DNA from: Mycolicibacterium elephantis DSM 44368
GTDB lineage: Bacteria; Actinomycetota; Actinomycetes; Mycobacteriales; Mycobacteriaceae
Assembly: GCF_004014805.1 (NCBI RefSeq)
Contig: NZ_ATDN01000018.1
Span: 47,082 to 111,081, forward strand
Direction: 5' to 3'
Length of the DNA stretch: 64,000 nucleotides
The notes beneath the pieces were generated by a model. It was not told the origin of the DNA, ran no database searches, and saw only the letters and a program-made list of their open reading frames with translations. Of the stretch, positions 8,738 to 18,326 are shown piece after piece (within the stretch, counting starts at the first letter, position 1; each line of letters begins with the position of its first letter). The position numbers and the translations under genes were made by a program.

Positions 8738-10240
8738 ATGACTGTCGCCGCTTCCGAACTGCTCGATTACGACGACGTGATTGCCCGCTACGAGCCGGTG
8801 CTCGGCCTCGAGGTGCACGTCGAGTTGTCGACGGCGACGAAGATGTTCTGCGGCTGCGCCAACAGGTTCGGCGCCGAACCCAACACCCAGGTGTGCCCGG
8901 TGTGCCTGGGGCTACCCGGCTCGCTGCCCGTGCTCAACCAGCAGGCCGTCGAATCGGCGATCCGCATCGGGTTGGCCCTCAACTGCGAGATCGTGCCGTG
9001 GTGCCGGTTCGCCCGGAAGAACTACTTCTATCCGGACATGCCCAAGAACTATCAGATCAGCCAGTACGACGAGCCGATCGCGATCAACGGCCATCTCGAC
9101 GTCCCGCTCGACGACGGCAGCACCTGGCGGGTCGACATCGAACGTGCGCACATGGAAGAGGACACCGGCAAGCTGACCCACATCGGCAGCGACACCGGCC
9201 GCATCGAAGGTGCAACCACGTCGTTGATCGACTACAACCGGTCCGGCGTGCCGCTGATCGAGATCGTCACCAAACCGATCGAGGGTGCCGGCGCCCGCGC
9301 CCCCGAGATCGCCCGCGCCTACGTGACCGCTCTGCGAGACCTGTTGCGCGGCCTGGGTGTATCGGATGTGCGCATGGATCAGGGTTCGATGCGCTGTGAC
9401 TCCAACGTCTCGTTGAAGCCGATCGGGCAGGCCGAGTTCGGTACCCGCACCGAGACCAAGAACGTCAACTCGTTGAAGAGCGTCGAGGTGGCGGTCCGCT
9501 ACGAGATGCGCCGTCAGGCAGCGGTTCTCGAATCGGGCGGTCGAGTCATCCAGGAAACCAGGCACTTTCACGAGGACGGCTACACCTCGCCCGGCCGCAG
9601 CAAGGAGACCGCGCAGGACTACCGGTACTTCCCCGAGCCCGACCTGGAGCCGGTGGCGCCCGACGCCGAACTCGTCGAGCGGCTGCGCAAGACCATCCCC
9701 GAGCTTCCCTGGGTGACGCGCAAGCGCATCCAGGAGGAGTGGGGGGTCTCCGACGAGGTGATGCGCGACCTGGTCAACATCGGCGCGCTCGACCTGATCG
9801 CGGCCACCGTCGAACAGGGCGCGTCCAGCGAGGCCGCCAGGGCGTGGTGGGGCAACTTCCTGGTACAGAAGGCCAATGAAGATGGGGTGGCCGTGTCCGA
9901 CTTGCCGATCACGCCCGCGCAGGTGGCCGCGGTGGTCAAGCTCGTCGATGACGGCAAGCTGTCGAACAAGCTGGCCCGTGAGGTGGTCGAGGGTGTGCTC
10001 GCCGGCGAGGGCGAACCCGAGCAGGTCATGGCCGACCGTGGCCTCGAGGTCGTGCGCGACGACTCCGCGTTGCAGGCCGCCGTCGACGAGGCGCTGGCCG
10101 CCAACCCCGACGTCGTCGAGAAGATCCGCGGCGGCAAGGTGCAGGCAGCGGGTGCGATCGTCGGCGCCGTCATGAAGGCCACCAAGGGCCAGGCCGACGC
10201 GGCCCGCGTCCGCGAGCTGGTTCTCGCCGCCTGCAGCTAG
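8738..10240 (+). CDS. gatB: Aspartyl/glutamyl-tRNA amidotransferase subunit B
   Basis: tRNA-binding and kinase/amidation subunit of GatCAB. 500 residues, normal length. The PET112 signature is visible as [19 protein letters not shown], along with the N-terminal [11 protein letters not shown], a Zn-type CGC...CPVC cluster (FCGCANRF and [11 protein letters not shown]) and the [11 protein letters not shown] motif. The C-terminal helical/YqeY domain ends in [23 protein letters not shown] ends eight bases before the ATG, suggesting a leaderless transcript and therefore expression independent of gatCA. Confidence 0.96.
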   Translation: MTVAASELLDYDDVIARYEPVLGLEVHVELSTATKMFCGCANRFGAEPNTQVCPVCLGLPGSLPVLNQQAVESAIRIGLALNCEIVPWCRFARKNYFYPDMPKNYQISQYDEPIAINGHLDVPLDDGSTWRVDIERAHMEEDTGKLTHIGSDTGRIEGATTSLIDYNRSGVPLIEIVTKPIEGAGARAPEIARAYVTALRDLLRGLGVSDVRMDQGSMRCDSNVSLKPIGQAEFGTRTETKNVNSLKSVEVAVRYEMRRQAAVLESGGRVIQETRHFHEDGYTSPGRSKETAQDYRYFPEPDLEPVAPDAELVERLRKTIPELPWVTRKRIQEEWGVSDEVMRDLVNIGALDLIAATVEQGASSEAARAWWGNFLVQKANEDGVAVSDLPITPAQVAAVVKLVDDGKLSNKLAREVVEGVLAGEGEPEQVMADRGLEVVRDDSALQAAVDEALAANPDVVEKIRGGKVQAAGAIVGAVMKATKGQADAARVRELVLAACS

Positions 10241-10256
10241 CGATTTCGCGGCCGGC

Positions 10257-10865
10257 CTAGTCGGCGCGAATGATGCTGTCCCAGGACGCGATTGCGGCCT
10301 CGGCGATGGCCGCGATCTTGGTTTGATCCGCGCCGTCGCGGGCCTGAATCGCCATTCCGTGGTTGACGGTGTTGTAGAACGCAGCGACCGTTGCGGCGTC
10401 GGTGCCGGCGGGCACGTCGCCGTCGGCGATCCCGCGCTCGATGCGGGCGCGAAACGCGTCCTCGGTCGCGATCCGCAACTCCGCAAGGTGCTCGTGTATC
10501 GAGCGGGTGCGTTCGGTGCAGGTGGTGGCGGCCAGCACGATCATGCAGCCGCGTGGTTTGTCGGGATCGCAGAACACCGCCGCGTGGTGTCGCAGCACCG
10601 CTGCGATGGCCTCCTGAGCGGTGGGCCTGTCGCGCAACTCGGCGGCCGCGGTGGCACCCAGGGTTTGGTCATAATGCGCCACGGCCTCGCGAAACAGCTG
10701 CTCTTTGGAGCCGAACGCCGCATACAAGCTCGGTGAGTTGATCCCCATCGAAGCGGTCAGGTCGCTCATCGACGCACCCTCATAGCCGTGTTGCCAGAAC
10801 GCCTCCATGGCGTGTTCCAGGGCCTCGGTGCGATCGAACGTGCGGGGTCTGCCGCGTGACGCCAT
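10257..10865 (-). CDS. TetR/AcrR-family repressor
   Basis: 202-residue regulator. The N-terminal TetR helix-turn-helix is clear: RGRPRTFDRTEALEHAMEAF, GYEGASMSDLTASMGINSPS and LYAAFGSKEQLF. The C-terminal ligand/dimer domain resembles the TetR_C_16-like group (RGCMIVLAAT, AFYNTVNHGMAIQARDGA). The ATG start was chosen at MASRGRPRTF with AAAGGTGG upstream; the frame runs 21 codons further but through the operator/promoter region. Divergent from an SDR-SMR pair and most likely their repressor. Confidence 0.85.
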   Translation of the reverse strand: MASRGRPRTFDRTEALEHAMEAFWQHGYEGASMSDLTASMGINSPSLYAAFGSKEQLFREAVAHYDQTLGATAAAELRDRPTAQEAIAAVLRHHAAVFCDPDKPRGCMIVLAATTCTERTRSIHEHLAELRIATEDAFRARIERGIADGDVPAGTDAATVAAFYNTVNHGMAIQARDGADQTKIAAIAEAAIASWDSIIRAD

Positions 10866-10880
10866 GCCGCACCACCTTTC

Positions 10881-10947
10881 TGTATCGAACGATATAAAAC
10901 TCTTGACAAGTATACGAAGCGCAATCAATTATGTATCGAACGTTACA
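10881..10947. promoter_or_regulatory. Divergent tetR/SDR promoter with two operator copies
   Basis: The 11-mer TGTATCGAACG occurs at 10881 and 10932 (51 bp apart). The second copy, TGTATCGAACGTTACA, is a partial palindrome (TGTA-N-CG-NN-CG-N-TACA). Between them lies TTGACA (10903-10908) followed after 18 bp by AATTAT, a good promoter for the SDR that abuts operator 2. On the other strand AT-rich TATATC/TATACT elements next to operator 1 would serve tetR. The layout fits repression of both directions. Confidence 0.6.
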
Positions 10948-10961
10948 GAAAAGAGAGGGCG

Positions 10962-11702
10962 ATGGCAGGTTTAACGGGAAGAACGGCCTTGGTCACAGGC
11001 GGAAGCAGGGGGATCGGGGCCGCCATCGCGACCCGGCTCGGCGAGCTGGGCGCGGACGTCGCCGTCACCTATGCCCGATCCGAGCGTCGGGCCCAGGAGG
11101 TGGTCGACGGTCTCGCCTCACGCGGTGTTCGCGGCCTGGCGATAAGGGCCGACAGCGCCTCGGCCGACGACGTGGTGGCGGCCGTCGAGCAGACCGGCAC
11201 CGCGTTCGGCCGGCTCGACATCCTGGTCAACAACGCCGGAGTGTTTCCTTTCGGACCGATCGACACGGTGTCGGTCGAGGAGGTCGACCGCACGCTGGCC
11301 ATCCACGCCCGCGCGGTGTATCTCGCCAGCCAAGCCGCGGTGCGACACATGCCTGATGGCGGCCGCATCATCAGCATCGGAAGCAATCTGGCTGAGCGAG
11401 TGCCATTTCCGGGTGTCACGTTGTATTCGATGAGCAAGGCCGCGCTCATCGGGTTCACCAAGGGCCTGGCGCGCGACCTCGGGAGCCGGAACATCACGGT
11501 CAACCTCGTACAGCCCGGTTCCACCGACACCGACATGAATCCCGCCGACGCCGCCGGAGCCGACGAACAACGCGCGTTGAGTGCCCTCGGCCGGTATGCC
11601 GCAGCCGCAGATGTCGCGGACTCGGTCGCGTTCCTGGCGAGTGCCGGCGCATCCAATATCACCGGCGCGGTGCTGACCGTCGACGGTGGAACGAACGCCT
11701 GA
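10962..11702 (+). CDS. Classical short-chain dehydrogenase/reductase
   Basis: 246-residue classical SDR (FabG/3-oxoacyl-ACP reductase-like). NADP-type cofactor loop VTGGSRGIGAAIATRL, structural NNAGVFPFG, catalytic Ser (ISIGSNL) and the YSMSKAAL (YxxxK) pair are all present, and GAVLTVDGGTNA closes the fold. ATG with GAGAGGG upstream. Divergent from TetR, and followed two bases after its stop by an SMR exporter, so the pair is one transcript. Substrate unknown; such TetR-linked SDRs often reduce quinones, aldehydes or ketones. Confidence 0.85.
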   Translation: MAGLTGRTALVTGGSRGIGAAIATRLGELGADVAVTYARSERRAQEVVDGLASRGVRGLAIRADSASADDVVAAVEQTGTAFGRLDILVNNAGVFPFGPIDTVSVEEVDRTLAIHARAVYLASQAAVRHMPDGGRIISIGSNLAERVPFPGVTLYSMSKAALIGFTKGLARDLGSRNITVNLVQPGSTDTDMNPADAAGADEQRALSALGRYAAAADVADSVAFLASAGASNITGAVLTVDGGTNA

Positions 11703-11704
11703 CC

Positions 11705-12025
11705 GTGATGGCGTGGCCGATATTGGTTGTCGCCGGGCTGCTCGAGATCGTCTGGGCCATCGCGCTCAAACAGTCCGAGGGTTTCGCCCGGCTATGGCCC
11801 AGCGTGATCGGCGTTGTCGCGGCGCTGCTGAGCTTCATCCTGCTCACCGTGGCGCTTCGCCACCTGCCCGCAGGCACTGGCTACGCGGTCTGGGTGGGCA
11901 TCGGCGCGGTGGGCGTGGCGATGGCGGGGATCGTGCTGCTGGGTGAGTCGCTGAGTGTGGCCCGGGTGGCGTTTCTCGCCGTGATCGTCGTCGGCATCAT
12001 CGGTTTGCGTCTGGTCGAGGGCTGA
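11705..12025 (+). CDS. SMR-family exporter (SugE/Gdx-like)
   Basis: 106-residue four-helix small multidrug resistance protein. The essential membrane Glu is in GLLEIVWAIALKQSEGF, and WPSVIGVVAALLSF plus LPAGTGYAVWVGIGAVG resemble the SugE/Gdx subgroup (guanidinium exporters) more than EmrE. Either GTG (MMAWP) or the next ATG may be used; the GTG places the Glu at residue 14. It is co-transcribed with the SDR under TetR control. No guanidine riboswitch is recognisable upstream, so the substrate may be something else. Confidence 0.82.
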   Translation: MMAWPILVVAGLLEIVWAIALKQSEGFARLWPSVIGVVAALLSFILLTVALRHLPAGTGYAVWVGIGAVGVAMAGIVLLGESLSVARVAFLAVIVVGIIGLRLVEG

Positions 12026-12047
12026 AAGACGTTGCAGCGCTGCGCGA

Positions 12048-13169
12048 TCAGGTGTTGTCCGCGTTGCGGCGCGGGAACCCGCCGCCCTGCGGGAACAACG
12101 GGAAGACGACGTCGTCGAGCTTCTCCGCGCCGCCTGCGGTCTTGTTGACCGTCGCGCCCCACACGTTGCCGTCCGGTGCCAGCGCCAGCGCCCACGCGTG
12201 CCCGTGCTGGTCCTGCCGCACCACCTCGGGATCGCCGGTGACCGCGCCGGTGTCCGGGGCCATCCGGACCGCGACGGTCTGCTTGGTGTTGACGAGGTTC
12301 ACCAGCACGGTGCCGTCCAGCGCCGCGCACCCCGCCACGCCGGGGCGGTCCGGCCACGTCCACACCGTCGAGATCTTGGAGTCCTTGGTGATGCGCTGCA
12401 GCCGATCCGCAGTCGGGGTGCGGTCGGTGACGTAGAGCGAGCCGTCGGAGTGGTCGATGCACATCCCGCCGGCCGAACCCATGCCCGACAGCGCGGTCGT
12501 CGTCGGCGCCTGGTCGACGGTCGTGGGCTGCTCGATGCGCAACACCTTGCCCGCCATCGACGCCGGGTTGGCCGCGTCGGCCGGGTTTCCGGCGTCTCCG
12601 GTCTGCACGAGCAACGTGGTGGGGCTGGTGAAGATCAGCGAGCCCGTGTTGCCGACCGCGCCCTTGGGGATGCCGGTGAGGATCGGCTTGGGAATGTCGC
12701 CGTCGGCGATGCGGATCACCCGGTTGTCGGTGGGCGTGCTGACGTAGGCATACATCAGCCGGTCCTGGCTGTACGTCGGCGACAACGCGATGTCCATCAA
12801 CCCGCCGTCACCGGACCCGTCCACCGGGAGGGTGGCCTTGACCTTCGGTTCGGCCCGCACCGACACCTCTTTCACAGCGCCGGTGGTGCGTTCGGCCACC
12901 AGCGCGGACTGGCTGTCGGGCAGCATGATCAGACCGCTGGTGCTCTCCAGGCAGCCCTGCATGACCCCGGGGGCCGGGCAGGCCTTCGGGAACGGTTTCG
13001 GCGGCAGCGGCGGCGGAGGCGTCGGCGTGGTCGTCGGCCCCGGCGCCAGCTCCGGCTCGGTGGTGAACGGCTGCGACTGCGCCTCGTCGAACCGGGCGCA
13101 GCCGGACCCGACCAGCAACGCCGCGCACACGACGGCGACCACACCTCGCATCGGCGCGCGCAGTTTCAT
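12048..13169 (-). CDS. lppZ: Lipoprotein LppZ (beta-propeller, sugar-dehydrogenase-like)
   Basis: 373-residue exported lipoprotein matching Rv3006. The lipobox is LLVGSGC (Cys ~24), followed by a Pro/Thr linker (TTTPTPPPPLPPKPF). The body is a glucose/sorbosone-dehydrogenase-like propeller: GLMDIALSPTYSQDRLMYAY, LLVQTGDAGNPADAANP and AGKVLRIEQPTTV. Catalytic residues of true PQQ enzymes are not obvious, so function is open. The start at MKLRAPMRG is supported by TAACCT eight bases upstream (leaderless); the frame runs 41 codons further with no signal-peptide logic. Confidence 0.87.
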   Translation of the reverse strand: MKLRAPMRGVVAVVCAALLVGSGCARFDEAQSQPFTTEPELAPGPTTTPTPPPPLPPKPFPKACPAPGVMQGCLESTSGLIMLPDSQSALVAERTTGAVKEVSVRAEPKVKATLPVDGSGDGGLMDIALSPTYSQDRLMYAYVSTPTDNRVIRIADGDIPKPILTGIPKGAVGNTGSLIFTSPTTLLVQTGDAGNPADAANPASMAGKVLRIEQPTTVDQAPTTTALSGMGSAGGMCIDHSDGSLYVTDRTPTADRLQRITKDSKISTVWTWPDRPGVAGCAALDGTVLVNLVNTKQTVAVRMAPDTGAVTGDPEVVRQDQHGHAWALALAPDGNVWGATVNKTAGGAEKLDDVVFPLFPQGGGFPRRNADNT

Positions 13170-13306
13170 GCGAGCCAGGTTACGGATCATTCGCCGATCC
13201 GCGCCACGCACACCGGTCGGTGCGGCGGTGCGAACGCGGCGAATAAGCGCCGAAAGCACCGCGCCAATCCCCGGTTCGGTGGTGGCTAGCACTTACTCTG
13301 GGCAAC

Positions 13307-14131
13307 GTGACCAGTCAACCCCAAGACCCACGCGCCTGGCAGCGGCCCGACGACGCGGCTGGGCGGCCCGTGTCGGCGAGCCTGGTCGACCCCGAAGACG
13401 ATCTGCCGTCAGCCAACTACGCAGGGGATTTCGAAACCACCACGATCCCGCACTACGACTCGGGCGGCTCGGCGTCGGTGACCCCGGGCTTCGCGCTGCT
13501 CAACGACCCCGAACCGCTTCCGTATGTGCAGCCCGGGGGTCGGCATGCGGCCCCGTATTCACCCGAACCGGCCGCGGTGGAGCCCGGGGTGTCCGGTCCC
13601 GGCGACCGTCGGGGCACCCAGGACCTCGGCCTGCTGCTGCTGCGGGTTGCGGTGGGCGTGCTGTTCATCACGCACGGACTGCAGAAGGCGTTCGGGCTGT
13701 GGGACGGCCCCGGCCTGGACGGCTGGAAGGACGAACTGGCCACGCTCGGCTTCCAGTACCCCGACATCCTGACCTACGTGTCCACCTTCGGTCAGATCGC
13801 CGTCGGGGTGCTGCTGGTGCTCGGCTTGTTCACCCCGGTCGCGGCGGCCGCTGCGCTGGCCTATCTGGTCACCGGGGTGCTGGCCGAGGCGATGGTCGCC
13901 CACGAAGAGGCCCGGCTGGCGGCGTTCCTCACCGACGGCCACGAGTACCAGGTGTTCGTCGGCGTCGCCGTCGCGGTCATCATCCTGGCCGGCCCCGGCA
14001 GATACGGCCTCGACGCCGCACGCGGTTGGGCGCGACGGCCGTTCGTCGGGTCATTCGTCGCGCTGATCCTGGGGGCCGGCGCCGGCATCGCGATCTGGGT
14101 GCTGCTCAACGGCGGCAACCCGCTGGCCTAG
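13307..14131 (+). CDS. DoxX-family membrane protein
   Basis: 274 residues, matching Rv3005c. A disordered acidic/Pro-rich N-terminus of ~100 residues precedes a four-helix DoxX domain: LGLLLLRVAVGVLFITHGLQ, STFGQIAVGVLLVLGLF, AAAAALAYLVTGVLAEAM and VFVGVAVAVIILAGPGRYG, with a last C-terminal helix. In M. tuberculosis DoxX/Rv3005c is linked to SodA and SseA in a membrane oxidoreductase complex for oxidative stress. GTG start with TACTCT ending eight bases upstream (leaderless). Divergent from lppZ. Confidence 0.85.
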   Translation: MTSQPQDPRAWQRPDDAAGRPVSASLVDPEDDLPSANYAGDFETTTIPHYDSGGSASVTPGFALLNDPEPLPYVQPGGRHAAPYSPEPAAVEPGVSGPGDRRGTQDLGLLLLRVAVGVLFITHGLQKAFGLWDGPGLDGWKDELATLGFQYPDILTYVSTFGQIAVGVLLVLGLFTPVAAAAALAYLVTGVLAEAMVAHEEARLAAFLTDGHEYQVFVGVAVAVIILAGPGRYGLDAARGWARRPFVGSFVALILGAGAGIAIWVLLNGGNPLA

Positions 14132-14134
14132 CGC

Positions 14135-14524
14135 CTACTCGTAAGGGTTGGGAACGCGACCCCCGCTCGCCGCGGTCAGCCGCGGCAGCGTCGCGAACGT
14201 CACCGCGGGCAGCCGGACCTTCCTGCCGTCCTTGAGTTCGGCGTAGGCCGACGTGCCCTTGCCGAACTGCAGCCCGGCGATGTCGTCCCAGCGGATGGTC
14301 TCGCTGTCCAGAAACGTCCGCGCGGTCACGGTGTCGCGGTCGGCCACCGTCCGGCACCGGACGATGTATGCCGACAACAGCACGGGAATGACGAACAGCA
14401 CCGGCGTCCAGCTGGGACCGGCCATCACGATCGCCAGCAGGCCCAGCGCCAGGAACCCGACCGCCAGATGGGCCATCGGAGAGATCCGGATGACGACGGG
14501 GTTCTGCGCGGCGGGGGAGCTCAC
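14135..14524 (-). CDS. PH-domain membrane protein (Cfp6-like)
   Basis: 129-residue protein like Rv3004 (Cfp6 antigen). Two hydrophobic segments (AHLAVGFLALGLLAIVMAGP and VLFVIPVLLSAYIV) are followed by a bacterial PH domain: TVTARTFLDSETIRWDDIAG, LQFGKGTSAYAELKDGR and VRLPAVTFATLPRLT. Role unknown. GTG start. It converges with the DoxX gene (3-bp gap) and diverges from the ilvB leader. Confidence 0.78.
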   Translation of the reverse strand: MSSPAAQNPVVIRISPMAHLAVGFLALGLLAIVMAGPSWTPVLFVIPVLLSAYIVRCRTVADRDTVTARTFLDSETIRWDDIAGLQFGKGTSAYAELKDGRKVRLPAVTFATLPRLTAASGGRVPNPYE

Positions 14525-14587
14525 CAGGCCATCTTCGCACCATCGGGGTCAGGCGCTTCAACGTGACGACCCTCGCGGGGCCCGAAT

Positions 14588-14617
14588 TTGACCTGTGACC
14601 AGTGCAGAGGCTACCGT
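14588..14617 (+). promoter_or_regulatory. Predicted ilvB leader promoter
   Basis: TTGACC (14588-14593), 18-bp spacer, TACCGT (14612-14617). The start site would fall within a base or two of the leader-peptide ATG at 14626, so the leader peptide itself would be read from a leaderless end. Confidence 0.5.
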
Positions 14618-14625
14618 CGACGGTT

Positions 14626-14697
14626 ATGCAGGCCCCGGGATTGCTCGTAGTAATTGGGAAGCGCGTCGATGCCGCGCTTGCCCGCTGCCGGGCATAG
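14626..14697 (+). CDS. ilvB leader peptide (branched-chain attenuator)
   Basis: 23-codon reading frame, too short for ORF callers. It begins MQAPG, then Leu-Leu-Val-Val-Ile at codons 6-10 (TTG CTC GTA GTA ATT), and ends CRA-TAG. Consecutive codons for the three end products of the ilv/leu pathway are the hallmark of translation-coupled attenuation. The 3' half of the frame forms one arm of the antiterminator stem, and an intrinsic terminator follows 20 bp after the stop. GTA and ATT are rare in this genome, which would sharpen ribosome stalling. Confidence 0.75.
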   Translation: MQAPGLLVVIGKRVDAALARCRA

Positions 14698-14720
14698 CAA
14701 CCAGCATCGACGCGCGACCC
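14656..14720 (+). promoter_or_regulatory. Antiterminator stem of the ilvB attenuator
   Basis: GCGCGTCGATGC (14661-14672) is perfectly complementary to GCATCGACGCGC (14704-14715). GGG (14656-14658) can extend the stem by pairing CCC (14718-14720) across an AA/GA internal loop. Those CCC bases are also the 5' arm of the terminator, so the two structures exclude each other. A small nested hairpin (GCCCG-CTGC-CGGGC, 14680-14693) caps the stem. Confidence 0.6.
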
Positions 14721-14752
14721 TCGTACAGCAGCCCAGCTGGCGGGGGTTTTTT
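14717..14752 (+). terminator. Attenuator terminator upstream of ilvB
   Basis: Stem ACCCTCG/CGGGGGT (one G-T pair), inner stem CAGC-AGCCCA-GCTG, followed by a run of six T. It lies 68 bp before the ilvB start and after the leader-peptide stop, so it can only regulate ilvBNC, not end another gene. This is one of the few U-tract terminators in the window. Confidence 0.75.
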
Positions 14753-14820
14753 CTTGCCCGATCACCGATTTGAGACCCTAGACACAGATCCGCACAGGAT
14801 TTAGGAGAAAGACAGACACC

Positions 14821-16697
14821 GTGAGCGCAACCACCACGCGGGCACCGGAGAAGTCGGCGACCACGCCCGACGGCGGGGCCGCCGCTGCCGCCGCCGCGAA
14901 ACCTGCCGCCAAGACCGCCGCTGCCTCGGTCGAACGCATTGAGCCACAACAGCTCACCGGAGCGCAGGCCGTGATCCGGGCCCTGGAGGTGCTCGACGTC
15001 GATGTCGTCTTCGGTATTCCGGGCGGCGCCGTGTTGCCGGTCTATGACCCGCTTTTCGACTCGCAGAAGCTGCGCCACGTGTTGGTCCGCCACGAGCAGG
15101 GGGCGGGTCACGCCGCCAGCGGATACGCGCACGCCACCGGCAAGGTCGGGGTGTGCATGGCGACCTCGGGTCCCGGCGCGACGAACCTGGTCACTCCGCT
15201 GGCCGACGCGCACATGGACTCCATTCCCGTGGTGGCGATCACCGGTCAGGTCGGGCGCGGGCTGATCGGCACCGACGCGTTCCAGGAAGCAGACATCTCC
15301 GGCATCACGATGCCGATCACCAAGCACAACTTCCTGGTCCGCAACGGCGATGACATCCCGCGGGTGATCGCCGAGGCGTTCCACATCGCCTCGTCGGGCC
15401 GCCCGGGTCCGGTGCTCGTCGACATCCCCAAGGATGTGCTGCAGGGCCAGTGCACGTTCAGCTGGCCGCCGCAGCTGGACCTGCCCGGGTACAAGCCCAA
15501 CACCAAGCCGCACAGCCGCCAGGTGCGTGAGGCGGCCAAGCTGATCGCCGCCGCGCGCAAGCCGGTGCTCTACGTCGGCGGTGGCGTGATCCGCGGCGAG
15601 GCCAGCGAGGAGCTGCGCCAGCTGGCCGAGCTGACCGGCATCCCGGTGGTCACCACGCTGATGGCGCGCGGGGCGTTTCCCGACAGCCATCCGCAGAACA
15701 TGGGCATGCCCGGTATGCACGGCACCGTGTCCGCGGTGGCCGCGCTCCAGCGCAGCGACCTGCTGATCGCGCTGGGCACCCGCTTCGACGACCGGGTGAC
15801 GGGCAAGCTGGATTCGTTTGCGCCGGAGGCCAAGGTCATTCACGCCGACATCGACCCCGCCGAGATCGGCAAGAACCGCCACGCCGACGTGCCGATCGTC
15901 GGTGACGTCAAGAACGTGATCACCGATCTGATCGAGGCGCTGCGCCGCGACGGTGCGCTGGGGAACATCGAGATCGACAACTGGATGGAGTATCTGCGCG
16001 GCGTGCAAGCGACCTACCCGCTGAGCTACGGCCCGCAGAGCGACGGCAGCCTGTCGCCGGAGTACGTGATCGAAACGCTGGGCAAGATGGCGGGTCCCGA
16101 CGCCGTGTATGTGGCAGGCGTTGGGCAGCACCAGATGTGGGCCGCGCAGTTCATCTCCTACGAGAAGCCCAAGACCTGGTTGAACTCCGGCGGTCTGGGC
16201 ACCATGGGTTTCGCGGTCCCCGCCGCGATGGGCGCCAAGTTCGGCAGGCCCGAGGCCGAGGTGTGGGCCATCGACGGTGACGGCTGCTTCCAGATGACCA
16301 ACCAGGAGTTGGCCACCTGCGCGGTCGAGGGGGCGCCGATCAAGGTGGCGGTGATCAACAACGGCAACCTCGGCATGGTCCGGCAGTGGCAGACGCTGTT
16401 CTACGAAGAGCGGTACAGCCAAACGGATCTGGCCACTCACTCGCGGCGGATCCCGGATTTCGTGAAGCTGGCAGAGGCGCTCGGTTGCGTCGGACTGCGT
16501 TGTGAGCGTGCCGAGGACGTCGAGGCCGTCATCAAGCAGGCGCGGGAGATCAACGACCGCCCGGTGGTCATCGACTTCGTCGTCGGCGCCGACGCCCAGG
16601 TGTGGCCGATGGTCGCCGCGGGCACCAGCAACGACGAGATCCAGGCCGCCCGGGGTATCCGCCCGCTGTTCGACGACCCGGAAGAGGGGCACGCCTG

Positions 16698-16698
<1 letters not shown>
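14821..16698 (+). CDS. ilvB: Acetolactate synthase large subunit
   Basis: ThDP-dependent acetohydroxyacid synthase catalytic subunit: pyruvate to acetolactate, or with 2-oxobutyrate to acetohydroxybutyrate. 625 residues. An Ala/Lys-rich N-terminal extension of ~40 residues precedes the catalytic core. Visible are the ThDP-activating Glu in [16 protein letters not shown], the FAD/central domain, and the ThDP motif [17 protein letters not shown]...[13 protein letters not shown] start with AGGAGAAAG upstream. First gene of ilvBNC, controlled by the leader attenuator; stop overlaps ilvN (TGATG). Confidence 0.97.
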
Positions 16699-18264
<1,566 letters not shown>

Positions 18265-18270
18265 TCCTCG

Positions 18271-18322
18271 GCGATGTGTGTGCGTTCAGGCGCGCTCAGC
18301 GCACAGAACGCACACAAATCGC
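18271..18322. terminator. Bidirectional stem-loop between ilvC and the FAD oxidoreductase
   Basis: Arms of 17 bases, GCGATGTGTGTGCGTTC and GAACGCACACAAATCGC, pair with one mismatch around an 18-base loop that itself contains GCGC/GCGC. Placed exactly between two convergent genes; there is no U-tract on either strand. Confidence 0.6.
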
Positions 18323-18326
18323 TGGG

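Noticed and set aside
8912..10486. 524-residue minus-strand open frame opposite gatB
   Set aside because: Shadow frame; it also crosses into the tetR coding region in another frame.
14611..16692. 693-residue minus-strand open frame opposite ilvB
   Set aside because: High GC with codon-position-3 bias keeps the antisense frame open; the product is His/Arg/Gly/Val-rich without any domain, and ilvB on the other strand is certain.
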